DNA from: Salinilacustrithrix flava
Lineage (GTDB): Bacteria; Actinomycetota; Acidimicrobiia; Acidimicrobiales; Salinilacustritrichaceae
Length of the DNA stretch: 64,000 nucleotides
Direction of reading: 5' to 3'
Assembly: GCA_024128875.1 (NCBI GenBank)
Contig: JAMYFF010000004.1
Location: forward strand, 186,001 to 250,000
Shown here one piece after another: positions 52,435 to 61,129 of the stretch; position 1 is the stretch's first letter; each line of letters starts with the position of its first letter. The position numbers were made by a program, and so were the translations under genes. The notes below the pieces were generated by a model, which searched no databases, had not been told where the DNA came from, and was given only the letters and a program-made list of their open reading frames with translations.

Positions 52435-52712
52435 CGATGCTGGACCCGCGCCACCGGATCTCCATCGCGTTCTGCGTCCCGTGAGACTACGTGCCGAGAG
52501 CCGTCGGTCTGGCGGACGAGCTGCTGCGGGGCTGGGCCCCGATCATCGAGACCCTGGAGCTGGTGCCGGACGGCAAGGGCCGCTTCGAGGTCACCCTCGA
52601 CGGTGAGCTGATCTTCTCCAAGGCCGGCCTCGGCCGCCACGCCGAGCCCGGCGAGGTCGTGGCCCTGGCCCGGGAGCGCATGGGTCCCGAGATCGACCGG
52701 GGGTCGAACTAG
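52431..52712 (+). CDS. SelW/Rdx-family selenoprotein with in-frame TGA (selenocysteine)
   Basis: 93 residues if TGA at 52482-52484 is read as selenocysteine 18. Translation from the ATG overlapping the previous stop (ATGA) gives ISIAFCVP-U-DYVPRAVGLADELL, followed by ELVPDGKGRFEVTLDGELIFSKAGLGRHAEPGEV. The first strand ending in CxxU and the segment GELIFSK are the thioredoxin-like Rdx/SelW family features, where the second redox position is Cys or Sec. A GTG at 52491 would start after the redox motif and give a 73-residue fragment without its first strand. A hairpin directly after TGA could be the bacterial SECIS. The selenocysteine machinery would have to be elsewhere in the genome. Confidence 0.85.
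52485..52520 (+). promoter_or_regulatory. Candidate bacterial SECIS element after the TGA codon
   Basis: CGTGCC (52490-52495) can pair with GGC (52511-52513) and ACG (52516-52518). Alternatively CCGA (52494-52497) pairs with TCGG (52504-52507) around a loop with early G residues. Location and size suit a bSECIS; the fold is judged by eye. Confidence 0.4.
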
Positions 52713-52723
52713 CGTCGGGCCCG

Positions 52724-54385
52724 ATGGCGACCCCCCCGCAGCGCAGGTCGCACCGCGCGGCGTGGGCACTGGTGGTCGTGGCCGCCCTCGCCTCGCTCCT
52801 GGGCCGGCTCCTGCTGGCCCGCTCGGTCGTGTCGCCCTTCATCTTCCAGGACGAGGGCGGCTACGTCGGGGTGGCCCGCCTGCTGGCCGGTGACCCGCCG
52901 ACCCTCTACGGGCCGGCGTACCTGCCCGGCTGGGGTGCGCTGCTTGCGCCGGCGGCCGCGATCCTGGAGCCCGGCGCCTTCCAGAACGCAGCGCAGGGGC
53001 TGAACGCGGCGGCCGCCGCCGCCGTCATCCCCGTGCTGCACCTGATCGGCACCCGGCTCGCCGGTCTCCGCCCGCTGCTGAGCGCCGGCGCAGCCATCGT
53101 GGGCGGCTCGATGGCGGCGTCGATCCTGCAGGCCACGATGCTGTTGCCCGAGGCACTGCTCGTCCTCGTGGTCGCCGTCGGCGTGGTGCTGGTGCACCGG
53201 GCCCTGGAGGCCGGCACCGTGCCGTGGTCGCTGCTCGCCGGGATCGCCGTCGGGGCCTCCTACGCCGTGCACCCCCGCTCGATCGTGGCGGTCCTCGCCC
53301 TGGCCCTGGTCGCGGTCGCGGCCTGGCGTGCCGGGGTGCTGGCGCCGCGCGTCGCCGCCGCGCTCGGCGGAGCCGCGCTGCTGGTGGTGCTGCTCACCCA
53401 GGTCCTGCACGCCTGGGCCACGGACCGGCTCTATCCGGCCGGGACGATGCCGTCGCTGGCCGGGTCGCCGGTGGGTGCCCTGGGGGAGCCGATCGGCGCC
53501 GCCGTGATCACCGCCGGGCAGACCTGGTACCTCGTCGTCGCCACGCTCGGCCTCGTGCCGCTCGGGATGCTGGTCGGCGCCCGTGTCGGCTGGAACGAGC
53601 GCGGCACGGCGCGCGGTCTGGCGATGGGCTTCGTGGTGCTCGGTGCGCTCGGCAGCCTGGCGCTCGGCACCATCGGGTCCTACCAGGTCGGCATCGGCAC
53701 GGACGTGAGCCGCGCCGACCTGCCCGTGTACGGCCGCTACCTCGAGCAGTGGGTGCCGGTGCTCGTCGTGCTGGCCCCCGCGCTGCGGCGCCGCTGGGCG
53801 TGGCCCGGCATCCTCGCCGCTGCCGGCGCGAGCGCCGGCATCGGGTTGGCCCTCGATGCCGTGTACGCCGACGACGTGTGGGAGCAGCCGATCGCCTGGC
53901 ACAACATCGCCTCCCTCCGGGTGCCGGTCGAGCTCTTCGGCCGCGACCACGTCGTCACCACCGGTCTGCTCGCAGCCGTCGTCATGCTCCTGCTGGGCGC
54001 GGCTGCCCTCGTGCGCCGCGACCGGTGGGGGTGGGCGCTGCCCCTCGCGGTGATCGCCGGGCTCAACGTGTTCGCCGGGGTGTCGCTCGTCCAGGAGTGG
54101 GCCGGCCCGGCCTCGGAGGCCTGGGCCGGCCGGCACCGCCTCGGTCCGGTGCTCGAGGAGGTCGACGAGGTGGTCTGGGTCGACCGGGACGAGGACCTGC
54201 ACGTGTACTGGGCGTACAACACCCAGTTCTGGCACCCCGACGTCGACGTCTCCTACTTCGTGGGGGACCTGCCCGACGGTGCCGGGCTGGTGCTGGCCGG
54301 GGAGTCCACCCCGCCGGCGGAGGGGGCCGAGCTCCTCGGGACCGAGCGCGACGGCGATCTCGGACTGTGGGCGGTCGACGGGTAG
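52724..54385 (+). CDS. Multi-pass membrane protein, probable GT-C-like glycosyltransferase
   Basis: 553 residues from the ATG 11 bases after the selenoprotein stop. About 11 membrane helices span residues 12-470 (AAWALVVVAALASLLGRLLL and others). The first outer loop FIFQDEGGYVGVARLLAG has the acidic Asp-Glu pair typical of GT-C active sites, and YGPAYLPGWGALLAP follows. After the last helix is an outer domain of about 80 residues. The next gene on the other strand has the same plan (FDDELGFLGEAVFF), so the two are probably distant paralogues. Substrates are unknown. Confidence 0.75.
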   Translation: MATPPQRRSHRAAWALVVVAALASLLGRLLLARSVVSPFIFQDEGGYVGVARLLAGDPPTLYGPAYLPGWGALLAPAAAILEPGAFQNAAQGLNAAAAAAVIPVLHLIGTRLAGLRPLLSAGAAIVGGSMAASILQATMLLPEALLVLVVAVGVVLVHRALEAGTVPWSLLAGIAVGASYAVHPRSIVAVLALALVAVAAWRAGVLAPRVAAALGGAALLVVLLTQVLHAWATDRLYPAGTMPSLAGSPVGALGEPIGAAVITAGQTWYLVVATLGLVPLGMLVGARVGWNERGTARGLAMGFVVLGALGSLALGTIGSYQVGIGTDVSRADLPVYGRYLEQWVPVLVVLAPALRRRWAWPGILAAAGASAGIGLALDAVYADDVWEQPIAWHNIASLRVPVELFGRDHVVTTGLLAAVVMLLLGAAALVRRDRWGWALPLAVIAGLNVFAGVSLVQEWAGPASEAWAGRHRLGPVLEEVDEVVWVDRDEDLHVYWAYNTQFWHPDVDVSYFVGDLPDGAGLVLAGESTPPAEGAELLGTERDGDLGLWAVDG

Positions 54386-54398
54386 CGCCTGGGACCGC

Positions 54399-56066
54399 TC
54401 AGCAGTCGATGCGGTACACGCCCCCGGGGAAGTTCCCGACCCCGATCACGGGGGCCAGGCCCTCGTCCTCGAGCGTCGGTGGCCCGACCGTGTACGGGGA
54501 GACGTCGCACGACGGAGGATCGGTGAGCACGGCGTCGGGGTAGCCGAGTCGGTAGTGCAGGACGTTTCGGACTTCGTGGCGGAGGTGCGGGGCGTACTGG
54601 AGCACCTCAACATCGGCGTCGGCAAGGACTCGGGCTGCCTCGCGGCCGGTCGGCTCCCACTGGTCGGTGAACGGCTTCAGGTTCCCCGCCGATCCCGCCG
54701 CCACCGTCGCGGCGCCGGCCACCACCACCACCGCGGGGCCGAGCCAGGCCCGCCAGCTCGCGGCGCCGGCCACCACGACGACCACCGAGAGGACCACGGC
54801 CGTGATCGGGAGCACGTGGATCCCCTCGGTGAAGGGTTCGCCCCACCCGGTGACGACCATGTCGAACGTGGTCAGGGTCGGGGTCGTGAACTTCTGCACG
54901 TTCCCCGTCAGGCGTGAGCTCTCCAGCGAGACCGACAACACGAAGCCGCTGACGGCGAGGACACCCGCGCTCGCGAGCACCCACGACCGGACCGGAGTCA
55001 TCCGTGCAGCGACCGCGCCGGCGCCGATCATGACGAGTACGGGCGCCGTGGCGGCGAGGTAGCGCTCGTAGACGAGCTGGTCGGCGCGGATGCCGTTGGC
55101 GAGGAAGAGGACCGAGGTTCCGGCAATGGCGGCGAGCGCCAGGAGCAGCACCGTGGAGAACACGACGTGGCGCCGGGCTCGAACGGTCCAGAGGAGGAAC
55201 AGGCAGCCGACGCCGGCCAGGACGAACGTGGTGGCGAGGAACGACCAGACGTGGCCGATGGCAGCGGGAATCCAGTCCGTCGAGAGCAGGTTCTGGGCCT
55301 TGTCGAGGCGACTGCCGGACGTCGTGCCGTCGTAGAGCGTGTCGACGACGTAGGCATCGAGGGCGAGCGCCCCTGCGGCCGCTGCCACGCCGGCGACCTC
55401 GGCGAGCACGAACGAACGCCAGGGCACCGCACGCGCCCGCACTCGGAGCGGTTCGTCCGTCCGTCGAACGAGCGGCGCCAGCGACCACACGGCGACGGCG
55501 CCGAGCGTGATCAGCACCACGATGCTGGACCGACGGTGGACGGCCAGCATGCCGCCGGCGGCGATGGTGAACGGGAGGGCACCGATCGCAGGTCCGTGCT
55601 GGCTGTAGCGCAGCAGGAGCCAGGCCCACAGCGTGAACGCGAACGCGATGCACACCTCGGCCCAGGCCCGCGGTGCCTGGAAGACCACGGACGTCGCCGT
55701 GGCGCCGGCGATGGCCACGACGGCGGCGGCGATGCCGCGGAGACCGAAGAGCCGCCGCGCCATGGCGTGCAGCAACGGCCCGAGCGCAGCCAGGAGGACG
55801 ACGTTGACGCCGACGGCGATCACCCAGGGGTCGAAGGGGAGGATGCTGACAGGCAGTGCGAGCAGCGCCGGGTAGCCCGCGGAGTAGAACGGGATGCCGG
55901 CCAGGAGCGGGGCGCCGTCGCGGGTGGAGAAGAACACCGCTTCGCCGAGGAAGCCGAGCTCATCGTCGAACATCGTCACCCCGCCGGCACGCTGCAGAAC
56001 GATGGTCGCGAGGGCGAAGGTGAGGGGTGCGACAGCCGTCGAGGCCCACAGCAGACGATCGCGCAC
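54399..56066 (-). CDS. Multi-pass membrane protein, probable GT-C-like glycosyltransferase
   Basis: 555 residues from the GTG eight bases after TAGTGT on the minus strand. Around 11 helices run from residue 8 to about 470 (LLWASTAVAPLTFALATIVLQ at the start). The first loop has TMFDDELGFLGEAVFFSTRDG with an Asp-Asp-Glu cluster, followed by PFYSAGYPALLALPVSIL. A C-terminal outer region of about 90 residues contains two cysteines (CDV and the terminal Cys). Composition is slightly less GC-rich than neighbours. It converges on its presumed paralogue, stops separated by 13 bases. The longer frame upstream overlaps the ahcY leader and is rejected. Confidence 0.78.
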   Translation of the reverse strand: MRDRLLWASTAVAPLTFALATIVLQRAGGVTMFDDELGFLGEAVFFSTRDGAPLLAGIPFYSAGYPALLALPVSILPFDPWVIAVGVNVVLLAALGPLLHAMARRLFGLRGIAAAVVAIAGATATSVVFQAPRAWAEVCIAFAFTLWAWLLLRYSQHGPAIGALPFTIAAGGMLAVHRRSSIVVLITLGAVAVWSLAPLVRRTDEPLRVRARAVPWRSFVLAEVAGVAAAAGALALDAYVVDTLYDGTTSGSRLDKAQNLLSTDWIPAAIGHVWSFLATTFVLAGVGCLFLLWTVRARRHVVFSTVLLLALAAIAGTSVLFLANGIRADQLVYERYLAATAPVLVMIGAGAVAARMTPVRSWVLASAGVLAVSGFVLSVSLESSRLTGNVQKFTTPTLTTFDMVVTGWGEPFTEGIHVLPITAVVLSVVVVVAGAASWRAWLGPAVVVVAGAATVAAGSAGNLKPFTDQWEPTGREAARVLADADVEVLQYAPHLRHEVRNVLHYRLGYPDAVLTDPPSCDVSPYTVGPPTLEDEGLAPVIGVGNFPGGVYRIDC

Positions 56067-56134
56067 GACGGACGACACTACCGTTCGATGCCGGATCGGC
56101 GGTCCCGCATGGCCTCCTCGGGGCCGTGACCGCG
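56067..56134. promoter_or_regulatory. Divergent promoter region, membrane protein side
   Basis: Minus-strand TAGTGT at 56075-56080 lies eight bases before the GTG at 56066. The remaining bases up to the ahcY -10 show nothing recognisable. Confidence 0.4.
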
Positions 56135-56234
56135 TAGCCTTGTGCTCCGGCCGGCTGTCACGAGAGGCGCCAGTTGCGTCCAGCCGCCCCGCCCTTTTTC
56201 GAACATCGAACGCAACACGAGGAGCTGGCGCGCC
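56135..56234 (+). promoter_or_regulatory. ahcY promoter and structured leader sequestering the ribosome site
   Basis: TAGCCT (56135-56140) is a likely -10, giving a leader of about 87 bases. GCGCCAG (56167-56173) pairs with CTGGCGC (56225-56231), and the adjoining TTGCGT (56174-56179) with ACGCAA (56210-56215). Together they form a 13-bp helix with a 9-base bulge (CACGAGGAG) that contains the ribosome site. A 30-base loop closes the structure, and the ATG follows three bases after the helix. Confidence 0.6.
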
Positions 56235-57701
56235 ATGACGACGCTGGAGACCGACGGCCACGACTTCAAGGTCGCCGACCTGTCACTCGCCCCCTGGGGC
56301 CGCAAGGAGATCGAGCTGGCCGAGGTGGAGATGCCCGGCCTGATGGCGCTGCGGGCGGAGTACGCCGACGCCCAGCCGCTGGCCGGCGCCCGGATCATGG
56401 GCAGCCTGCACATGACCATCCAGACGGCGGTGCTCATCGAGACGCTGACCTCGCTCGGCGCCGAGGTGCGCTGGGTCAGCTGCAACATCTTCTCCACCCA
56501 GGACCACGCGGCCGCCGCCGTCGCCGTCGGCCCCGACGGCACGCCGGACAAGCCCCGCGGCGTCCCGGTCTTCGCCTGGAAGGGCGAGACGCTCGAGGAG
56601 TACTGGTGGTGCACGGAGCAGGCGCTGCGCTGGCCCACCGGCCCCCACGGCGAGACCGGCCCGAACATGATCCTCGACGACGGTGGCGACGCCACGCTGC
56701 TCGTCCACAAGGGCCTCGAGTACGAGAAGGTCGGCGCCGTCCCCGAGGCCACCGACGACGACTCCGAGGAGTGGACCGAGGTCCTCGCCCTGCTCACCCG
56801 CCTCCAGGCCGAGAACCCCAAGCTCTGGCACGGCATCGCCCCCGACATCAAGGGCGTCACCGAGGAGACCACCACCGGGGTGGCCCGCCTCTACCAGATG
56901 CACCAGGCCGGCCAGCTGCTGTTCCCTGCGATCAACGTCAACGACTCGGTCACCAAGTCCAAGTTCGACAACCTCTACGGCTGCCGGCACTCCCTCATCG
57001 ACGGCATCAACCGGGCCACCGACGTCATGATGGGCGGCAAGGTCGCCGTGGTCTGCGGCTACGGCGACGTCGGCAAGGGCTGCGCCCAGTCGCTCCGCGG
57101 CCAGGGTGCCCGCGTCGTGGTCACCGAGGTCGACCCGATCTGCGCCCTGCAGGCCGCCATGGACGGCTACGAGGTCACCACCCTCGAGGACGTGGTGGAC
57201 CGGGCCGACATCTTCATCACCGCCACCGGCAACAAGGACATCATCCTCGCCGGGCACATGTCGAAGATGAAGCACAACGCCATCGTCGGCAACATCGGGC
57301 ACTTCGACAACGAGATCGACATCGCCGGCCTCAACCGGATGAGCGACATCACCAAGACCGAGATCAAGCCCCAGGTCCACGAGTACACGTTCCCCGACGG
57401 CCACTCGGTGATCATGCTGGCCGAGGGTCGCCTCCTGAACCTGGGCTGCGCCACCGGCCACCCCAGCTTCGTGATGAGCTGCTCGTTCTCGAACCAGGTC
57501 GTGGCCCAGATCGAGCTGTTCAACAAGACGGCCGACTACGCCCTCGGCGTGCACGTCCTGCCCAAGCAGCTCGACGAGAAGGTCGCCCGACTCCACCTCG
57601 ACGGCCTCGGGGTCAAGCTGACGAAGCTGTCGAAGGAGCAGTCCGACTACCTCGGGATCCCCGCCGAGGGCCCGTACAAGTCGGACCACTACCGGTACTG
57701 A
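56235..57701 (+). CDS. ahcY: Adenosylhomocysteinase (S-adenosyl-L-homocysteine hydrolase)
   Basis: 488 residues from the ATG; the length fits actinobacterial SahH, which carries an insertion of about 40 residues relative to the shortest forms. Key segments are [48 protein letters not shown], the catalytic [22 protein letters not shown], the NAD site [15 protein letters not shown] and TATGNKDII. The C-terminal KSDHYRY contributes to the neighbouring cofactor site. It splits S-adenosylhomocysteine to adenosine and homocysteine, keeping methylation going. A TTG 31 codons upstream lies within the leader and is not used. Confidence 0.97.
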   Translation: MTTLETDGHDFKVADLSLAPWGRKEIELAEVEMPGLMALRAEYADAQPLAGARIMGSLHMTIQTAVLIETLTSLGAEVRWVSCNIFSTQDHAAAAVAVGPDGTPDKPRGVPVFAWKGETLEEYWWCTEQALRWPTGPHGETGPNMILDDGGDATLLVHKGLEYEKVGAVPEATDDDSEEWTEVLALLTRLQAENPKLWHGIAPDIKGVTEETTTGVARLYQMHQAGQLLFPAINVNDSVTKSKFDNLYGCRHSLIDGINRATDVMMGGKVAVVCGYGDVGKGCAQSLRGQGARVVVTEVDPICALQAAMDGYEVTTLEDVVDRADIFITATGNKDIILAGHMSKMKHNAIVGNIGHFDNEIDIAGLNRMSDITKTEIKPQVHEYTFPDGHSVIMLAEGRLLNLGCATGHPSFVMSCSFSNQVVAQIELFNKTADYALGVHVLPKQLDEKVARLHLDGLGVKLTKLSKEQSDYLGIPAEGPYKSDHYRY

Positions 57702-57704
57702 TGC

Positions 57705-57929
57705 CTACTGGGTCGGCCCCGCGTCCGGGTCGGCGGTGACCTCGTCGGAGGTGCGGCGCTCGACCCGGCTGTCGGGCGCCGCATCCCGGGACGCCGTCCG
57801 CTCGTCTGAATCCTCGAGGATCGCCTCGGCCTGGGCCCGAGGTTCCTCGCTGCCCGCCGCCTGCTCCTCGGGGAGCAGCTCGGCGCGGTCGGCGACGCGG
57901 TCGGACTCGGGCTCGGTCTGGTCGGCCAT
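57705..57929 (-). CDS. Small acidic conserved hypothetical protein
   Basis: 74 residues, highly charged (DRVADRAELLPEEQAAGSEE, then RAQAEAILEDSDERTASRD). The motif ELLPEEQA...AEAILEDSDERT recurs in short actinobacterial proteins as I recall, and it is probably disordered or helical. It has no cysteines, signal or membrane segment. Function is unknown. It converges on ahcY with three bases between the stops. Confidence 0.7.
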   Translation of the reverse strand: MADQTEPESDRVADRAELLPEEQAAGSEEPRAQAEAILEDSDERTASRDAAPDSRVERRTSDEVTADPDAGPTQ

Positions 57930-57983
57930 GGAGCTGCCCCTACCCGGGGTGCGGGCGGCTCAAGACCGACGTCGGAGCAGCCG

Positions 57984-60575
57984 ATGGTGCAGGTGATGCC
58001 GGCCTCTGCGCTCGCCGATGCCGCCGCTGCACAGCGGCTGGCCCGAGAGCGCTTCATCTGGCGCTTCCGCTTCGCCGCGGTCCTGTTCACCACCCTGCAG
58101 ACGATCATCGAGCCCGGGGACCGGATCTCGCTCACCTGGGTCAACGTCGGCCTCTTCTGGAGCAGCGTCCTGTGGGGCTGGCTCGCCCTGCGAGGCGCAC
58201 CCGACGACCGCACGGTCCGGCGCATCGGCGCGATCACGATGGCCATGGACGTGGCCGTCGTCGCGCTGATCCTGGCGAACAACCTCACCGATCCGTCCGA
58301 GCCGATCTACCTCATCGGCGTGCTCGCGATGCTCGAGGCCACCATGCGGTGGCAGGGCCGGGGTGGCCTCGCCGGGGGCATCGCCGCCGGGCTCGCCGCT
58401 GGCGTCTGGACGTTGGTCGTGTCCGAGCGAGCGCTGGGCCGCGTCGCCTTCGACTACGCGACCATGCGAGCCGGCACGATCATCGCCCTCGGCGTCTTCC
58501 TCGCCTCCGTCGTGCGCCGGCTCACCGAGCAGCACGACATGCTCCAGGGCATCCTCGACACGACGCGCGACCTCATCGCCGTGATCGACGTCGACGGCAC
58601 CATCGTGTCCATCAACGCCGCCTGCGCGCCCATGCTGGGCTACACGCAGGCCGAGATGGTCGGGCAGCCGTACCGGAGCTTCTTCCACCCCGACGACGTC
58701 CGCACCGGTCCGCACAGCCAGCTCACGCTGCCCACGGATCGCCCGGTGCTCCACGAGCGACGCGTCATCGCCAAGGACGACTCCATCCGCTGGCTCGAGC
58801 TCAACACCGCAGCGGCACCGGGCGCCACGGTGATGCACGTCTCGGCTCGCGACGTCACCGAACGCGTCGACGCCCGGCGCCGGGTCGAGGAGAGCGAGCA
58901 GCGCTTCCGCTCGCTGTTCGAGCACAACACCGACGCCGTGTTCGCCTTCGACCTCGAGGGTCGCTTCACCATGGTCAACCCGGCATCGGAGCGGCTGACC
59001 GGGTACTCCGCCGAGGAGCTGTGCGGCGCCTCGTACGCGGGCGTGATGCACCCCGACGACCTGGAGCGCACGGTGGGGCACTTCGAGCGCTCGGCCAGGG
59101 GCGAGGCGCAGGACTACGAGATCCGGATCATGGATCGGACCGGCCGGGCGCTGGAGCTCGCCGTGACGAACATGCCGATCGTGGTGGACGAAGACATCGT
59201 CGGGGTCTTCGGCATCGCCAAGGACGTGACGGATCGCCGGCGCCTCGAGCGCGAGCTCGGACACCAGGCCACCCACGATGCCCTCACCGGCCTCCCGAAC
59301 CGGTTCCAGCTGGAGTTGGCGATCGAGGCGGCTGCGACCGGTCCCGATCCCGACCGGACCCTGCTGTTCATCGACCTCGACCGGTTCAAGATCGTCAACG
59401 ATTCGCTCGGCCACCGCACGGGCGACGAGGTGCTCGTGGTCGCCGTCGAGCGGCTCCAGCACAGCGTGCGGTCCACCGACCTGCTCGCCCGCTGGGCCGG
59501 CGACGAGTTCTGCGTGCTGCTCGCCCCGGGCACCACGCCCGAGACCGCCCTCACCATCGCAGGTCGCTTGCGCAGCGTGCTCGCCCAGCCGTTCCACGTC
59601 GCCGACCGTGAGGTCCGTCTGTCCGCCTCCATCGGCGTCGCCCGCTCCGACGGGGGCGACGGCGAGCGCCTCGTCCAGATCGCCGACCAGGCCATGTACG
59701 CGGCGAAGCGGGCCGGACGAGATCGCATCTCGGTGTACGTGCCGGGCACCGAGCGCACCGGGACGACCCAGATCGATCTCGAGGTCGAGCTGCGCCACGC
59801 CATCGACGGCCGATCCCTCGTCGTGCACTACCAGCCGATCGTCGAGTCGGCGACGGGCCGCATCGTCGGGCTCGAGTCCCTCGTCCGCTGGCCCCGCGCC
59901 GACGGCACGCTGCGGCCGCCCGACGACTTCGTCCCGATCGCCGAGGAGTGCGGCCTGATCCGCCCGCTCACCAGGTTCGTGCTGGAGGAGGTGTGCTGCC
60001 AGCTGGCCTCGTGGGACCGCGACCTGGGCACGCCACGGACGCTCCAGGCGTGGGTGAACGTGAGCGTGTCGGACCTGGAGGCTCCCGAGTTCGCCGACGA
60101 CGTGGTGGCGTCGGCGACGCGAGCGGGCATCACCCCCGACCGCCTCGTGCTCGAGGTCACCGAGACCATGCTGATGCGCGACGCCGACCAGGTCGACCGC
60201 ACGGTGTCGGCGCTGCGCCACGCCGGCATCAGCCTCGCCATCGACGACTTCGGCACCGGCTACTCCTCGATGAGCCAGCTGCACCGGCTCGACGTGACCG
60301 CGTGCAAGATCGACCGCGGCTTCGTGGCGGGTGCGTCGAAGCACCCCCGTGACGCCGCCATCCTGCGGGCCCTGGTCGACGTCGGCACCGCGTTCGGGTT
60401 CCCCGTCGTGGCCGAGGGCGTGGAGTGCCCGGACGAGCTGGCCGCGGTGCAGGCGAGCGGCTGCCCCCTCGTGCAGGGGTTCCTGCTGGCGGTCCCGGCA
60501 CCACCCGAGGAGCTGGCCGGGGTGCTGATGACCGGTTCGGTGGTCCTGCCGGGAGCGGTACCTTCTGGCCGATGA
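57984..60575 (+). CDS. Membrane PAS-PAS-GGDEF-EAL cyclic-di-GMP signalling protein
   Basis: 863 residues, ATG after a GGAG ribosome site. Five or six membrane helices occupy about 25-180. Two PAS domains follow (about 190-310, LIAVIDVDGTIVSINAACAPMLGY, and about 315-430, VFAFDLEGRFTMVNPASERLTGY). The GGDEF domain (about 430-590) has DALTGLPNRFQLE and the signature as RWAGDEF, i.e. AGDEF. The EAL domain (about 600-850) has ESL in place of EAL (VGLESLVRW), VTETMLM, DDFGTGYSS, CKIDRGFV and VVAEGVE. Most phosphodiesterase residues remain; cyclase activity of the AGDEF form is possible. The stop overlaps the next gene. Confidence 0.92.
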   Translation: MVQVMPASALADAAAAQRLARERFIWRFRFAAVLFTTLQTIIEPGDRISLTWVNVGLFWSSVLWGWLALRGAPDDRTVRRIGAITMAMDVAVVALILANNLTDPSEPIYLIGVLAMLEATMRWQGRGGLAGGIAAGLAAGVWTLVVSERALGRVAFDYATMRAGTIIALGVFLASVVRRLTEQHDMLQGILDTTRDLIAVIDVDGTIVSINAACAPMLGYTQAEMVGQPYRSFFHPDDVRTGPHSQLTLPTDRPVLHERRVIAKDDSIRWLELNTAAAPGATVMHVSARDVTERVDARRRVEESEQRFRSLFEHNTDAVFAFDLEGRFTMVNPASERLTGYSAEELCGASYAGVMHPDDLERTVGHFERSARGEAQDYEIRIMDRTGRALELAVTNMPIVVDEDIVGVFGIAKDVTDRRRLERELGHQATHDALTGLPNRFQLELAIEAAATGPDPDRTLLFIDLDRFKIVNDSLGHRTGDEVLVVAVERLQHSVRSTDLLARWAGDEFCVLLAPGTTPETALTIAGRLRSVLAQPFHVADREVRLSASIGVARSDGGDGERLVQIADQAMYAAKRAGRDRISVYVPGTERTGTTQIDLEVELRHAIDGRSLVVHYQPIVESATGRIVGLESLVRWPRADGTLRPPDDFVPIAEECGLIRPLTRFVLEEVCCQLASWDRDLGTPRTLQAWVNVSVSDLEAPEFADDVVASATRAGITPDRLVLEVTETMLMRDADQVDRTVSALRHAGISLAIDDFGTGYSSMSQLHRLDVTACKIDRGFVAGASKHPRDAAILRALVDVGTAFGFPVVAEGVECPDELAAVQASGCPLVQGFLLAVPAPPEELAGVLMTGSVVLPGAVPSGR

Positions 60576-61129
60576 TGGCCAGGATCCGCCCGACCCACCC
60601 GAGGCTCGACCCGCTCCGCGACGACGAGATCGACGACGAGACCCGCGCGATCGTGCCGGCGGGTTCGCTCAACATCTTCCGCACGCTGGCCCGCCACCCG
60701 AAGCTGCTGAAGCGGTGGCTGGTGTTCGGGAACCACGTGCTGGCCAAAAGCACCCTGCCCGAGCGCGAGCGCGAGCTGGCCATCCTCCGGGTGGGGTGGC
60801 GGTGCGGCGCCGAGTACGAGTTCGGCCAGCACACGGTGATCGCCCGTCGCTGCGGCATCACCGACGACGAGATCGTCGCCCTCACCCGGGAGCTGGCCGA
60901 CGGCGGGTGGAGCGAGGGCGACCGCACGCTGCTCGTCGCGGTCGACGAGCTCCACGACGACCAGTGCATCACCGACCAGACCTGGGGGGCGCTGGCCCAG
61001 CGGTGGAGCGACCAGCAGCTGCTCGACCTGATCTTCACCGTCGGCCAGTACACGCTGGTGTCGATGGCCCTGAACAGCGCCGGCGTGCCGCTCGACGACG
61101 GCGTCCCCGGCTTCCCCGACCGTGATTGA
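60572..61129 (+). CDS. Carboxymuconolactone decarboxylase (CMD/AhpD-like) family protein
   Basis: 185 residues from the ATG overlapping the previous stop; TACCTT ends exactly seven bases before it, so the gene may also have its own leaderless promoter. The CMD core has LARHPKLLKRWLVFGNHVL, LPERERELAILRVGWRCGAEYEFGQH and ARRCGITDDEIVAL. The catalytic CxxC of AhpD is absent, leaving the Glu/His pair of the CMD type. Members act on aromatic lactones or as hydroperoxide-linked enzymes, often beside SDR genes; the true substrate is unknown. Confidence 0.85.
   Translation: MMARIRPTHPRLDPLRDDEIDDETRAIVPAGSLNIFRTLARHPKLLKRWLVFGNHVLAKSTLPERERELAILRVGWRCGAEYEFGQHTVIARRCGITDDEIVALTRELADGGWSEGDRTLLVAVDELHDDQCITDQTWGALAQRWSDQQLLDLIFTVGQYTLVSMALNSAGVPLDDGVPGFPDRD

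Noticed and set aside
52491..52712. 73-residue frame as a complete SelW-like gene
   Set aside because: It lacks the first strand and the CxxU redox site. The upstream in-frame codons and ATGA overlap show the gene begins at 52431 and includes a TGA.
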